From the NCBI GenBank assembly GCA_017618075.1, contig JAFZUY010000007.1:1-44620 (forward strand): 44,620 nt of DNA, in the 5' to 3' direction. Source of the DNA: Lachnospiraceae bacterium. Lineage in GTDB: Bacteria; Bacillota; Clostridia; Lachnospirales; Lachnospiraceae. Shown piece by piece: positions 16,381 through 24,283 of this stretch (its first letter is position 1; each line of letters begins with the position of its first letter). The notes below the pieces were generated by a model, which made no database searches, was not told the origin of the DNA, and saw only the letters and a program-made list of their open reading frames with translations. The translations under genes and the position numbers were made by a program.

Positions 16381-16416
16381 ATAAAAGAAAAGAAGAGCCG
16401 CTTAAGCTCTTCTCTT
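16381..16416 (-). terminator. Terminator after the GNAT/isomerase unit
   Basis: The stem GAAGAGC (16392-16398) pairs with GCTCTTC (16406-16412) around a seven-base loop. On the minus strand it is followed by TTTCTTTTAT. It lies seven bases past the stop of the GNAT gene at 16424. Confidence 0.75.
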
Positions 16417-16423
16417 ATATTTA

Positions 16424-16873
16424 TTAAAGCTTATACTGCATAAAATTGCCGTTTTTGACGAATCCGAAGTTCGTGTATAATAAAACACCCATATCCGATG
16501 CGGTTATCCATACAGACCCGCATTCGCATTTTCTGGCTTCGTCCACCACTCTGGATAAAAGCTCTTTGGCAATTCCCATACGTCTGTAATCAGGATCTGT
16601 AAACATACTGGAAAGCAATCCGAGACGACCGGACGGGCAGCTGAAATAAGGCGGCTTTTCAACGATTGACATACCGCTCGTACCTACGATTTTGTCACCG
16701 TCCATTGCAAGCCATGAAACGAATGTTCCGTCAGCCATGTGGCGGTCGTAATAATCCTTAAGCGCGGGAACTAAATCAATGTCTTCTGTTGCGCCTTCTT
16801 CGCGAAGCTGTTTTATTCTGATGTTTATAAACGTATCTACCTGTTCACTCGTAAGCTTCTGATAAGTAACCAT
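16424..16873 (-). CDS. GNAT N-acetyltransferase
   Basis: The 149-residue GNAT has the motif A segment DPDYRRMGIAKELL and an ending YTNFGFVKNG. GGAGG precedes the ATG. It starts two bases past the stop of the isomerase gene and is followed by a terminator, so the two genes form a bicistronic unit. It resembles the GNAT at 11539-12012 in its opening helix and central residues. Substrate unknown. Confidence 0.9.
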   Translation of the reverse strand: MVTYQKLTSEQVDTFINIRIKQLREEGATEDIDLVPALKDYYDRHMADGTFVSWLAMDGDKIVGTSGMSIVEKPPYFSCPSGRLGLLSSMFTDPDYRRMGIAKELLSRVVDEARKCECGSVWITASDMGVLLYTNFGFVKNGNFMQYKL

Positions 16874-16875
16874 CC

Positions 16876-17712
16876 TTATACCTCCGTTTCAAAGCCGTTT
16901 TCTTTAAGCCACTTCACTGATTTTTTAAGTGCCTCTATAGTCTTTGTTTCAAGCACGCATCTTGCGTTTCTTTCCTTCGCAAGGTTAAGTCTCTCGTGAA
17001 GATTTATATCTCCGTCACCGAGAGCCAAATGATTTTTAGGCGGCTCTTCTGTGCCGTCATGAATGTGGAAATGAATCAGTCTGTCTTTGTTCTCAAGTAT
17101 AAAAGGAACGTCAATTTCTTTTATGCCTTTTGAATGTCCGATATCCCATGTCGTACCGAATTTAGGACTTCCTAAAAGAAACTTAATAGCCTTTTTCTCG
17201 TATTCCTTAAAGCCGTCGGTATTCTCAACACAGATTTTTATATCGCTGTCACCAATCCATTCCTCGCACTTGTTTCTAAATGTTTCAAACGACTTCATAT
17301 AAACGTCAAAATCTCTCTCATACATCTGCACTTTTCTGTCGGGAAGTGTAATGAAAATCCCGTGATGCATGTGCATATTTATGGTAAGGGGCTGGGATTT
17401 ATCGCCGTATTTATCGCGAAGAAGTAAGAACTTTTTCGCAACTTCAATCGACCTTCTTGCTGTCTCTAAATATGCATCGGTAACCAGTTGGTTAAAGTCC
17501 GCGATATTTAAATTCTCATCCAGGTGGATTGTATAATAAATGCCTGCCTTATCCGCAAGGCTCATAAAATAATCGGTATCTTCAAGCTTATCAACCTGAT
17601 ATTCGGGAAAATTCATATTAAGCTCAATGAACTTTAAGCCTAAACTTTCGCAAAGGTTAACATTATCTTCGAGAGTACGATTTTCAATTAATGTCGGCAT
17701 TCCAAACTGCAT
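16876..17712 (-). CDS. TIM-barrel sugar phosphate isomerase/epimerase-like protein
   Basis: The 278-residue protein fits the xylose isomerase-like/AP-endonuclease 2 TIM-barrel family. It has the N-terminal strand MQFGMPTL, the metal-site-like segments TINMHMHHG, DIKICVENTDG and TTWDIGHSKG, and the closing FHIHDG and CVLETK. Members isomerise sugars or cleave abasic sites, but this group is uncharacterised. The start is at ATG 17712, just past AAAGGAG; an upstream ATG at 17742 lacks a site. The terminator of the preceding gene ends 22 bases before this start. Confidence 0.82.
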   Translation of the reverse strand: MQFGMPTLIENRTLEDNVNLCESLGLKFIELNMNFPEYQVDKLEDTDYFMSLADKAGIYYTIHLDENLNIADFNQLVTDAYLETARRSIEVAKKFLLLRDKYGDKSQPLTINMHMHHGIFITLPDRKVQMYERDFDVYMKSFETFRNKCEEWIGDSDIKICVENTDGFKEYEKKAIKFLLGSPKFGTTWDIGHSKGIKEIDVPFILENKDRLIHFHIHDGTEEPPKNHLALGDGDINLHERLNLAKERNARCVLETKTIEALKKSVKWLKENGFETEV

Positions 17713-17733
17713 ATTTACTCCTTTATGTCGCCA

Positions 17734-17771
17734 AAAAGCCACAATACCCCTTTTAGGATATTATGGCTTTT
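17734..17771 (-). terminator. Terminator after the zinc-ribbon repeat protein
   Basis: A 13-base stem (17734-17746 with 17759-17771, one mismatch that would be a G-U pair on the minus-strand RNA) encloses a 12-base loop. On the minus strand it ends in CTTTTT. Confidence 0.75.
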
Positions 17772-17786
17772 ATGATCTTTATTCTT

Positions 17787-18950
17787 TTACCAGTCGCTGT
17801 CCCAGTCGCTGCTGCCCGAATCCCAGGAATCGCTCGAGCTGTCCCAGGAATAATCGTCGTCATCATCGTAATCGTTTGAATGACTTGCTTCATACGCGGC
17901 CTCTCTGGCTAAATCTTCTTGGTAGTCTGCATAATACTCTGTTTCCGTAAAATCGGAAATCTGAGTTTCGCTGTTCCAGTCAGGCGTATACCAGAAATCC
18001 TGTGCTACGGACTGATGCTTTAAGTCCGAAGGAACGTCGGAACCCCAGATATCATCCCAGTCACCGGTTTCCGTATCGTATACATACCAGTCGCTGTCCT
18101 GACCGGATTTCATGTGATAATAAATATTATCATCATATGAGTAATAACCGGTATTAACCTTAAAGTTATTCTGGGCATCCGAATATAATAAACTGTCGGC
18201 AAAATCCGTTCCGCCATAGCTTGAATTGTAATCCGATGACAAGAAATATTTTTTAGCCTTGTACTGTCTGTTGATCTCGGTCGAGCCACCGTTTTTTACC
18301 CAGTCGCCTTTTTCCGTATCGTACAAAGCCCAGCTGTATTCGTCGTCATCGTAATGATATAATAACTTGCCTTTGTAATAACTGATATCGTCGCACTTGT
18401 AATATCCGATTGCGGGAGGCAGGTTTCTCGTATATACGTATCCTACGCCGCCTCCGATAATTCCTATGGTTATGATGTAGGTGATTAATGTTGAAAGGCA
18501 GCCTTTCTTTCTCTTCCTGCCGCCCTGTGAAGAACGGTAACTGCTGCTCGAAGAAGAAGTCGAAGAATTCTTAATATTATTGGCTTTCTGCTCCAGTATT
18601 TCCTGCTTTAATCTTGTGTGAAGTTCGTTTACCGCATAAGCTTCGTCCGTGCCTTCATATCTGACTGCACGTGTTCCGTCGGCCTTGTTTTTGTAAACGA
18701 TAAAATTGCCGGAATTTTCATCCTTGTAAATACCGAAAGCCTTGGCTCCGCGATAATCTTTGCCGATGAAAAATCTGGTAACATCCTCAGGCGGAAGACC
18801 TTTGGCTGCGTACCATTCTTTTAAGCCCTCGATGGTTGTGGGCTGATCCGAAGTACTTCGTCTGACGTTCTGATTAGGTGCGCCGCAGTTCGGGCACTTT
18901 TCCAGTGTATCGTCAAACATCGATTCACAGTATTCGCATTTGATTTTCAT
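17787..18950 (-). CDS. Zinc-ribbon membrane protein with two internal repeats
   Basis: The 387-residue protein has an N-terminal zinc ribbon (C5, C8, C19, C22), a soluble region, a Ser-rich linker (about 129-141) and a KRKK stop-transfer-like patch before one membrane helix (about 153-173). The outside part contains two related repeats (about 181-245 and 268-335). Each has GYY, then a YDTExGDW block (210-217, 291-298). The tail after 360 is almost only Asp, Ser and Trp. The role is unknown. The layout suggests a cell-surface protein with a regulatory cytoplasmic ribbon. AGGGAAAAG precedes the ATG and a terminator follows. Confidence 0.8.
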   Translation of the reverse strand: MKIKCEYCESMFDDTLEKCPNCGAPNQNVRRSTSDQPTTIEGLKEWYAAKGLPPEDVTRFFIGKDYRGAKAFGIYKDENSGNFIVYKNKADGTRAVRYEGTDEAYAVNELHTRLKQEILEQKANNIKNSSTSSSSSSYRSSQGGRKRKKGCLSTLITYIITIGIIGGGVGYVYTRNLPPAIGYYKCDDISYYKGKLLYHYDDDEYSWALYDTEKGDWVKNGGSTEINRQYKAKKYFLSSDYNSSYGGTDFADSLLYSDAQNNFKVNTGYYSYDDNIYYHMKSGQDSDWYVYDTETGDWDDIWGSDVPSDLKHQSVAQDFWYTPDWNSETQISDFTETEYYADYQEDLAREAAYEASHSNDYDDDDDYSWDSSSDSWDSGSSDWDSDW

Positions 18951-18968
18951 TTTTCTTTTCCCTCATTT

Positions 18969-19130
18969 TTACACGGCGCACCTCTTCGCGCCATTACGAT
19001 TATACCATATAATCAGGAAAATTACTGCAAATACAGCGATAGAAATCATTAGTCCGCCCCAGGTTGCAATCAGTTCTTTTACGGGGTCTGCTTTACCGAA
19101 TGAAGTATATTCAAATGATTGAGTAATCAA
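18969..19130 (-). CDS. Possible small single-helix membrane peptide (or remnant)
   Basis: A short minus-strand frame ends at 18969. From TTG 19130 it gives 53 residues; from ATG 19049 only 26. It contains one hydrophobic helix (MISIAVFAVIFLIIWY) and a basic end NRNGAKRC. No good ribosome-binding site precedes the TTG. GGAGG lies six bases before an in-frame ATT that overlaps the end of the HAD gene. It may be the tail of a lost larger gene. Whether it is translated cannot be judged from the sequence. Confidence 0.3.
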   Translation of the reverse strand: MITQSFEYTSFGKADPVKELIATWGGLMISIAVFAVIFLIIWYNRNGAKRCAV

Positions 19131-19137
19131 TTCTGTT

Positions 19138-19812
19138 TTATAAGTAATTTAATACCTCCAACTGAGTATTCGCGTGATCAAACTCATCATATATCGGACA
19201 CGGAACGTGCGGTTCGAAGGCTAAATCGTGGAACCATGTGCACTGTACGGGATGCATTCCTGCGTCTCTTGCGGCAAAGAGTTCTTTGGAACCTCCGTCG
19301 CCGACGTAGAGGCATTCGCCAGGCTCGACGCCAAGTTCCTCGGTCATTTTTGTAAACAATTCGGGAGCGGGTTTGCGAATTCCCTGCTCGTAAGAAATTA
19401 GCGCAACGTCGAAGTAAGGGAATAAAACGCTTTGTCTTATGAAGTCTCTCTCGTCGGAGAATGTATTTGTGATAAGGCCTATTTTTATGCCTCTCTTTTT
19501 TAATTCTTTTAGGAGGTTAAGCGAATCCTCGGGCATCGCATCAAAAGTGGTCTTAAGACATTCTCTTCTGTTCCCGGCTATCTGCTTAACTTTGTCTTCG
19601 GAATAAATTCCGAGGTCTTTGAAAACTATTTCCAGCACCTCTTCTATCGTGTACTCTCCGGTGCTTCTGCCTTCTTCGGTTTTATGCCATCCTTTTCTGA
19701 ATTCCTGAAGGTCTACGCCGACATCCGCAGCGATATCTTCGCTGAAGTAAATTTTGCCGGTAAACAATGTTACAAGGGTTTCAAACATATCAAAAATAAC
19801 TGCTTTAATCAT
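19138..19812 (-). CDS. HAD-family hydrolase
   Basis: The 224-residue protein has HAD motif I FDMFETL with nucleophile D8, motif II GLITNT, the lysine-bearing GIRKPAP motif and motif IV YVGDGGSKEL. The motif I variant (Phe in place of the second Asp) is common in the haloacid-dehalogenase-type subgroup. A helical cap follows motif I. The substrate is probably a small phosphorylated metabolite. AAGGAAGG precedes the ATG. It follows the NUDIX gene by ten bases. Confidence 0.92.
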   Translation of the reverse strand: MIKAVIFDMFETLVTLFTGKIYFSEDIAADVGVDLQEFRKGWHKTEEGRSTGEYTIEEVLEIVFKDLGIYSEDKVKQIAGNRRECLKTTFDAMPEDSLNLLKELKKRGIKIGLITNTFSDERDFIRQSVLFPYFDVALISYEQGIRKPAPELFTKMTEELGVEPGECLYVGDGGSKELFAARDAGMHPVQCTWFHDLAFEPHVPCPIYDEFDHANTQLEVLNYL

Positions 19813-19822
19813 TGTGCCTTCC

Positions 19823-20308
19823 TTATCTGTCGCGCTCCTCGATAATGTGAATTATTTTGTCTTCTGATAAAATCTCGTCTATTCTCTCAGGGATAAAAGA
19901 GGGTTTTATGAAACTGTTTTTAACCTCTTCTATCGGAATCCACACCAGATCTTCTCCGTCATCGGTTAAAGTTTTAAATTCCGTGAGTTCGTCGACTGAA
20001 AGGATATAGTACATTTCTATTGTGTGGCAATCCTTCCCATTGATTATTCCGCCGTCTCCTTTAAAAAAGTTTTCGCAAAGCACAGCAAGTCTTATCGCAT
20101 GAGCGCGTATTCCGGCTTCTTCGTATACTTCTCTTTCAACGCAATTCTTGGTTGTTTCACCGATATGAACGCAGCCTCCAATCATGTAATAATATTTGTC
20201 GCCAAACTTGCTTTGTACGAAAAGCATTTTGTTATCATGGATGATTATTCCTCCCGCACGAAAGCGGAAGTAATCATTCCCTTTAATTACCCAACAATCT
20301 TCAGCCAT
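19823..20308 (-). CDS. NUDIX hydrolase
   Basis: The 161-residue protein carries a complete Nudix box at residues 45-67 (G45, E51, then REVYEEAGI), the Mg-binding signature for cleaving nucleoside diphosphate-linked compounds. It is upstream of the HAD gene and may form a two-step hydrolase pair with it. The ATG is preceded by AGAGGAG. Substrate specificity cannot be read. It follows a REP-like element and the acyltransferase gene. Confidence 0.93.
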   Translation of the reverse strand: MAEDCWVIKGNDYFRFRAGGIIIHDNKMLFVQSKFGDKYYYMIGGCVHIGETTKNCVEREVYEEAGIRAHAIRLAVLCENFFKGDGGIINGKDCHTIEMYYILSVDELTEFKTLTDDGEDLVWIPIEEVKNSFIKPSFIPERIDEILSEDKIIHIIEERDR

Positions 20309-20350
20309 CTTGTCTCCTCTCTATCATTCATTTTCAAAAACAGCAAACAG

Positions 20351-20370
20351 AGAACTGTCCCCAGGTGGTA
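20351..20370 (-). repeat. REP-like G-rich element, copy A
   Basis: On the plus strand the copy reads AGAACTGTCCCCAGGTGGTA. It matches the neighbouring copy B at 16 of 20 positions. The shared core is YGTCCCC. Confidence 0.6.
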
Positions 20371-20383
20371 AAAAGGCCAAAAT

Positions 20384-20404
20384 AGAACCGTCCCCAAATG
20401 GTCA
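20384..20404 (-). repeat. REP-like G-rich element, copy B, overlapping a stop codon
   Basis: On the minus strand it begins with TGACCATTTGGGGACGG and its TGA is the stop codon of the acyltransferase gene (20402-20404). It lies directly beside copy A with 13 bases between. Confidence 0.65.
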
Positions 20405-21658
20405 CTTATGGTTCTTCCAGTATGCGTTGTAAAGCTCTTCCGTGGCGAGGGCCATCTTGGTAACCGAGAACTCGCACTTTGCGGGATCGGGATAGGTATA
20501 CCAGGTATCCTTAAGTGTATTTAAATCCACGCAGTCGCCGAACTTTCCGAGATACTCGTATTCGATGTGGCAGGAGTAAAGCGAAGGTACATTTTTAACC
20601 ATTTCATGAACATCCCCGTCTTTATCCGTTACTTTTACGGTAAAGCCGTTCATGTCGTGTACCATCGTTCCTTCGCCGATCGGAATATATTTTTTCGCGT
20701 TCGGAAGCGAATCAACTCTTACAGGCAGAACGCCCGTTGAATATGTTCCTTCTTCAACCTCGCGTCTGACATTTTCTCTTTCCCATTCATACCAGTCGGG
20801 AATATGCGAAAACTCCGTTTCGCCCGATACCGCTTCAAGTTCGCTTAAGTCATTTATCTTCCATTCTTTGCCGCAGGCATTACACTTAAGAATTCTGCCT
20901 TCAGAACTCATTTTATACTCTGTCTTGCAGGAAGCGCACTGATAAAGCACCTTGTGAAGTCCTTCCGCATGACCTTTGTATGTGATTTTGATTCCGCGTT
21001 CTTTCTGCCATGCGAAATCATCGTATTGGAACGCTTCGACTATCTTTTTGTTAATCTCATCAACGGAAGCATTCTTTAATTCTTCGGCCGTAAAAATCTG
21101 AGTAAACTCTGCCTCGGTTGGTTTCACTCCGCGGTCGTGGAGATTCCAGAAAGGTGAATTTACATGATGTCCGTGACATATTAAAGTTACAACGGGAACT
21201 TTAAGAAGCTTGCAGAGTTTTCCGAGGGATTCGGGAAGTACGGCGGTTGTGCCGCATAAAGAATATCTCGCCTCGGGATAGATTACCGCAACATCTCCGT
21301 TTTTTATGGTCTGTGAGAGCTGTTTTACGAGCGTTATATCGTTCGTGAATTTTCTTTTGCAGATGCAGCCTACATCACGAAGAAGTTTTTCTCTGCCGAT
21401 AAAACCGTCAATTGCAACAACATAATTTGCTCTCCAGGGATAGATTGCTTTGGTTGCAACCTTAAAATCCATAAAAGCGTTGTGGTTGCAAAGAAGAACG
21501 AAAGGAGGTTTTAATCCTTCCGTATTCACCTTTGTGATTTTGCATTTGTGTTTTGCAACATCCGGCGCACTTAAAATGTATGTCAGCGGCCTTAAATACC
21601 ATCTTGTTCTGACAGGCGGTTTCTGCATGTCAAATCTTTTGAAGTTTTCGTCTCGCAT
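20402..21658 (-). CDS. PlsC-like acyltransferase with zinc ribbon
   Basis: The 418-residue protein has the acyltransferase block H59-x4-D64 (NHNAFMD) and the PEARYS element (128-133). Both are typical of lysophospholipid/glycerol-3-phosphate acyltransferases that act at the membrane. After residue 235 it carries a zinc ribbon (C241, C244, C259, C262) and a further 150-residue domain not usual in PlsC. GAGGT lies ten bases before the ATG. The stop codon lies in a REP-like element, and another copy lies just upstream. Its role in phospholipid synthesis is inferred only from the family. Confidence 0.88.
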   Translation of the reverse strand: MRDENFKRFDMQKPPVRTRWYLRPLTYILSAPDVAKHKCKITKVNTEGLKPPFVLLCNHNAFMDFKVATKAIYPWRANYVVAIDGFIGREKLLRDVGCICKRKFTNDITLVKQLSQTIKNGDVAVIYPEARYSLCGTTAVLPESLGKLCKLLKVPVVTLICHGHHVNSPFWNLHDRGVKPTEAEFTQIFTAEELKNASVDEINKKIVEAFQYDDFAWQKERGIKITYKGHAEGLHKVLYQCASCKTEYKMSSEGRILKCNACGKEWKINDLSELEAVSGETEFSHIPDWYEWERENVRREVEEGTYSTGVLPVRVDSLPNAKKYIPIGEGTMVHDMNGFTVKVTDKDGDVHEMVKNVPSLYSCHIEYEYLGKFGDCVDLNTLKDTWYTYPDPAKCEFSVTKMALATEELYNAYWKNHK

Positions 21659-21678
21659 TGTTGTTTAGACCTCGCTTT

Positions 21679-21707
21679 TGATACCGGGGGACGGGGTTAG
21701 TGTGGCA
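21679..21707 (+). repeat. REP-like G-rich element, copy C
   Basis: The plus strand begins TGATACCGGGGGACGGGG and ends TTAGTGTGGCA. It matches the reverse complement of 33843-33871 at 24 of 29 positions. It lies between an upstream ribosome-binding site and the acyltransferase start. Confidence 0.65.
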
Positions 21708-21747
21708 TATTCATTCTCCTCCCGGTGCTCTTTTTAACACCTATTTT

Positions 21748-21753
21748 ATTATA
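21748..21753 (-). promoter_or_regulatory. Possible -10 box for the acyltransferase gene
   Basis: The minus-strand hexamer is TATAAT, about 90 bases upstream of the start codon. The -35 region (TATTTA at 17 bases spacing) is weak. A GGTGTT...AGCACC hairpin and a GGGAGGAG site followed by the frame ATG AAT ATG CCA CAC TAA lie between it and the gene. Confidence 0.4.
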
Positions 21754-21793
21754 CATATTTCCTCATAAAATAAATAGGGATAAGTACTATAAC

Positions 21794-22735
21794 TTACCCC
21801 CATAATGTATTCATCAGGCTCTTTGCTCTCTCCCTGCTGTAACCGGGATAGATTTCCTTAAAATATTTAATTTCGGATACGGAATCCGTGTAGTATCTGA
21901 GTGCGAGTTCAAAGCAGATTTTTTCGAATACCCGTGGCAGATCTTTTTCGATTTCTTTTTTGGAAGAAATGCTTTCGTATCCTTTTATGATTTGCTCTGC
22001 GGCTTCTTTGTCAAATCTTCCACTGTATACGCAGGATGAACGAATGCAGTCTGCTATATCTTCCAAAATCGAGCCGGGCATTATCGTATCCATGTCTATG
22101 GAACCGACCACTTTTCCGTTGCAAAAAAGAATGTTTGAAAGTTTGGTATCGGCGTGAATGACGGATGAAGTGTCGAGTTTAACATCAAGCATCGAATCGA
22201 TTTTGTCGTCGATTATTTTCTCCAACTCTTCATCGCGCTCTTCTTTTGTTTCGCCAAGCACACGATTATATTCATCGAAATAATGCGAAAGATTATGAAG
22301 CATAGGATACACAGCCTTGGGCTTATCATCAATTGAATCAAAAACTGCATGCATCCTCGCGAGTCCCTGTCCGAGCGAAAAGAGCCGCTCTTTCGAAAGA
22401 GGTTTTTCAAGAATTTCACAGCTTATAAACGGATACATTCTCCACTTATCATCATCGAAATCGGTATAAAAATACTCGCCTTCACTGTCTTTTATCCACT
22501 TCGGATAAAGCCAGTTATTTTCTTCACAAGCTTTCGAATAAAGTCCGTAATTAAACTCAAGGAAGTCCGAATTCATATTTCTGTTTAAGCGCTGGACCAC
22601 ATACATTTTACCTTCCGCACCGACGAGAAACGTATCGTTAATAAGCCCTTTGGAGTTTGAACTTATAAGCCTCACTTCAGGACGAATGAATTCTTTGCAT
22701 ATTTGTTTTAAAACCTGCTCGTCGATTCTTTCCAT
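21794..22735 (-). CDS. APH-fold kinase, NahK-like
   Basis: The 313-residue protein is a phosphotransferase of the APH fold closest to N-acetylhexosamine 1-kinase. It has GLINDTFLV near residue 30, the nucleotide lysine-region VVQRLNRN, catalytic HADTKLSNILF (H194, D196, N201) and the metal-binding segment IDMDTIMPG (D214). NahK phosphorylates GlcNAc/GalNAc at position 1 in the Leloir-type salvage pathway. Sugar kinase activity is likely but the sugar is inferred. It starts at the base after the DinB-like gene and closes an eight-gene run. Confidence 0.83.
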   Translation of the reverse strand: MERIDEQVLKQICKEFIRPEVRLISSNSKGLINDTFLVGAEGKMYVVQRLNRNMNSDFLEFNYGLYSKACEENNWLYPKWIKDSEGEYFYTDFDDDKWRMYPFISCEILEKPLSKERLFSLGQGLARMHAVFDSIDDKPKAVYPMLHNLSHYFDEYNRVLGETKEERDEELEKIIDDKIDSMLDVKLDTSSVIHADTKLSNILFCNGKVVGSIDMDTIMPGSILEDIADCIRSSCVYSGRFDKEAAEQIIKGYESISSKKEIEKDLPRVFEKICFELALRYYTDSVSEIKYFKEIYPGYSRERAKSLMNTLWG

Positions 22736-23392
22736 CTACTTTCCAAGCTTGCTTTTTATTCTGAGACACGCCTCAGTATGCATTATCCAGTGTCTCGAAA
22801 AAGGCATCTGAATCAGTCCGCGAATGTCTTTGTCGCACCAGTAATCAATGAGCCAGACTGCGCTTTCGTCTTCGCTTACAACGCGAAGCGATTTAAGATA
22901 TTCTTTTTTCTCTGCGGGGATTTTTCTTTTTAAATCCTCATAGGATAATTCTTTTATAATCTTTTCGGAGCTTTTCTTAACATCCGAAATATATGCATAA
23001 AGTTCTTTTAAATCAAGCTGTTTCGAGAAGTCCGCGATATCGTTCTGAAAAAGTTCGTTGCCCGTGGTGATGATGGGCGAACCGATTTTTTTATCATAAC
23101 CTTTCTTAAAGAAAACTTCTTCGTCTCCTTTTACGATATCATGCGCAACGATGTCTTCGATTCTGAAAACATGCCAGAGCGAATAGGCAATTGTTTTGTT
23201 GTGAAGGCCTTCCGCTTTTAAGAAAGGGATTGCGTTGAAGTCATCTTTTTTCAAATCCCTCTTAAAAGAAGCAATCACGTCCCAGACTTCGTTTCTTAAT
23301 TCAATCAAAGAATCGATACCATCTTCGAAAGTATCTTTTTTCTTTAACTGAGTCTGCATTTGTTTGTTTAATTCCGACCACTCTTTATTCAT
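22736..23392 (-). CDS. DinB-like protein
   Basis: The 218-residue, mainly helical protein resembles the DinB/DfsB four-helix family. It has the SLWHVFRIEDIVAHDIV helix near residue 70 and the C-terminal RHWIMHTEACLRI helix. Histidines in both helices may bind a metal. DinB-fold proteins often transfer thiols or detoxify electrophiles. GAGGAG precedes the start. It sits between radical SAM and kinase genes with gaps of two and zero bases. Function uncertain. Confidence 0.75.
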   Translation of the reverse strand: MNKEWSELNKQMQTQLKKKDTFEDGIDSLIELRNEVWDVIASFKRDLKKDDFNAIPFLKAEGLHNKTIAYSLWHVFRIEDIVAHDIVKGDEEVFFKKGYDKKIGSPIITTGNELFQNDIADFSKQLDLKELYAYISDVKKSSEKIIKELSYEDLKRKIPAEKKEYLKSLRVVSEDESAVWLIDYWCDKDIRGLIQMPFSRHWIMHTEACLRIKSKLGK

Positions 23393-23394
23393 AA

Positions 23395-24273
23395 TTACTC
23401 CTCAAATAAACTTAACTGTTTGTATTTCTCGGGGTACTCATTCATGTATGCGAAAACATCATCCGCTTTATACATTATACCCTTTTCTTTGCAGAAATTT
23501 CTGAAAAGTTCAGATAGTTCTTTTGCATTTGGACTCAAGATTTCATAGGCATATCCGTAGGTTTCTATGTACTTTTGTTTCAAACCCGGGAAATGCTTAT
23601 CAAGTGCCTCATAAAAGTATTCTCTGTCGCCTTCTCTTAATGTTACGCCCATTCCGCAATTGACTATTCCTTTTACTTTGACACGTTCACATTCTTCAAG
23701 TATTGCCTGAACATTTTCTTTGGTATCGTTTATAAAAGGCAATAGCGGCGAGAGCCAGACTACTGTCGGAATATCACGCTTTTGCATTTCTTCAAGCACT
23801 TCAATTCTTCTTTTGGTATTACAGACATTCGGTTCTATGATTTTGCAAAGCTCGTCATCATATGTTGTAAGGGTCATTTGAACCACGCATTTTGAAGTTT
23901 TGTTTATCTCATCCAGCAAATCAATATCACGCAGAATTCTGTCAGATTTTGTCTGAATCGCGAGACCAAATTCATTCTTCAGAATTACTTTAAGACATTT
24001 TTGCGTCAGCTTTATTTCTTCCTCGCAATGTAAGTACGGATCGGATATATAGCCTGTTCCGATCATGCATTTTTTTCTTTTTGATTTAAGAGCCTTATCA
24101 AGAAGTTCCGGTGCATTTTGCTTTACTTCTATGTCTTCAAACTTATGTTTAAGCTGATAGCAGTTGCTTCTTCCGTCACAATAAATGCAGCCGTGAGTAC
24201 ACCCGCGATATACATTCATTCCGCAAAATCCACCGTTCTTGTTAAGTATTCCTTTTGCATCTACAAAATGCAT
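23395..24273 (-). CDS. SPL-family radical SAM protein
   Basis: The 292-residue protein has the radical SAM cluster motif C25-x3-C29-x2-C32 (RGCTHGCIYC). The overall sequence resembles the Rv2578c/spore photoproduct lyase-like group. Spore photoproduct lyase repairs thymine dimers in spores. This subgroup is uncharacterised and the true substrate is unknown. AAAGGAG precedes the ATG. It lies in the WYL-regulator run. Confidence 0.88.
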   Translation of the reverse strand: MHFVDAKGILNKNGGFCGMNVYRGCTHGCIYCDGRSNCYQLKHKFEDIEVKQNAPELLDKALKSKRKKCMIGTGYISDPYLHCEEEIKLTQKCLKVILKNEFGLAIQTKSDRILRDIDLLDEINKTSKCVVQMTLTTYDDELCKIIEPNVCNTKRRIEVLEEMQKRDIPTVVWLSPLLPFINDTKENVQAILEECERVKVKGIVNCGMGVTLREGDREYFYEALDKHFPGLKQKYIETYGYAYEILSPNAKELSELFRNFCKEKGIMYKADDVFAYMNEYPEKYKQLSLFEE

Positions 24274-24283
24274 AGTGTCTCCT

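Noticed and set aside
19119-19355. Plus-strand 78-codon frame with Arg-rich end
   Set aside because: It lies opposite the end of the HAD gene and shows no domain features; Arg-rich translation is typical of antisense frames.
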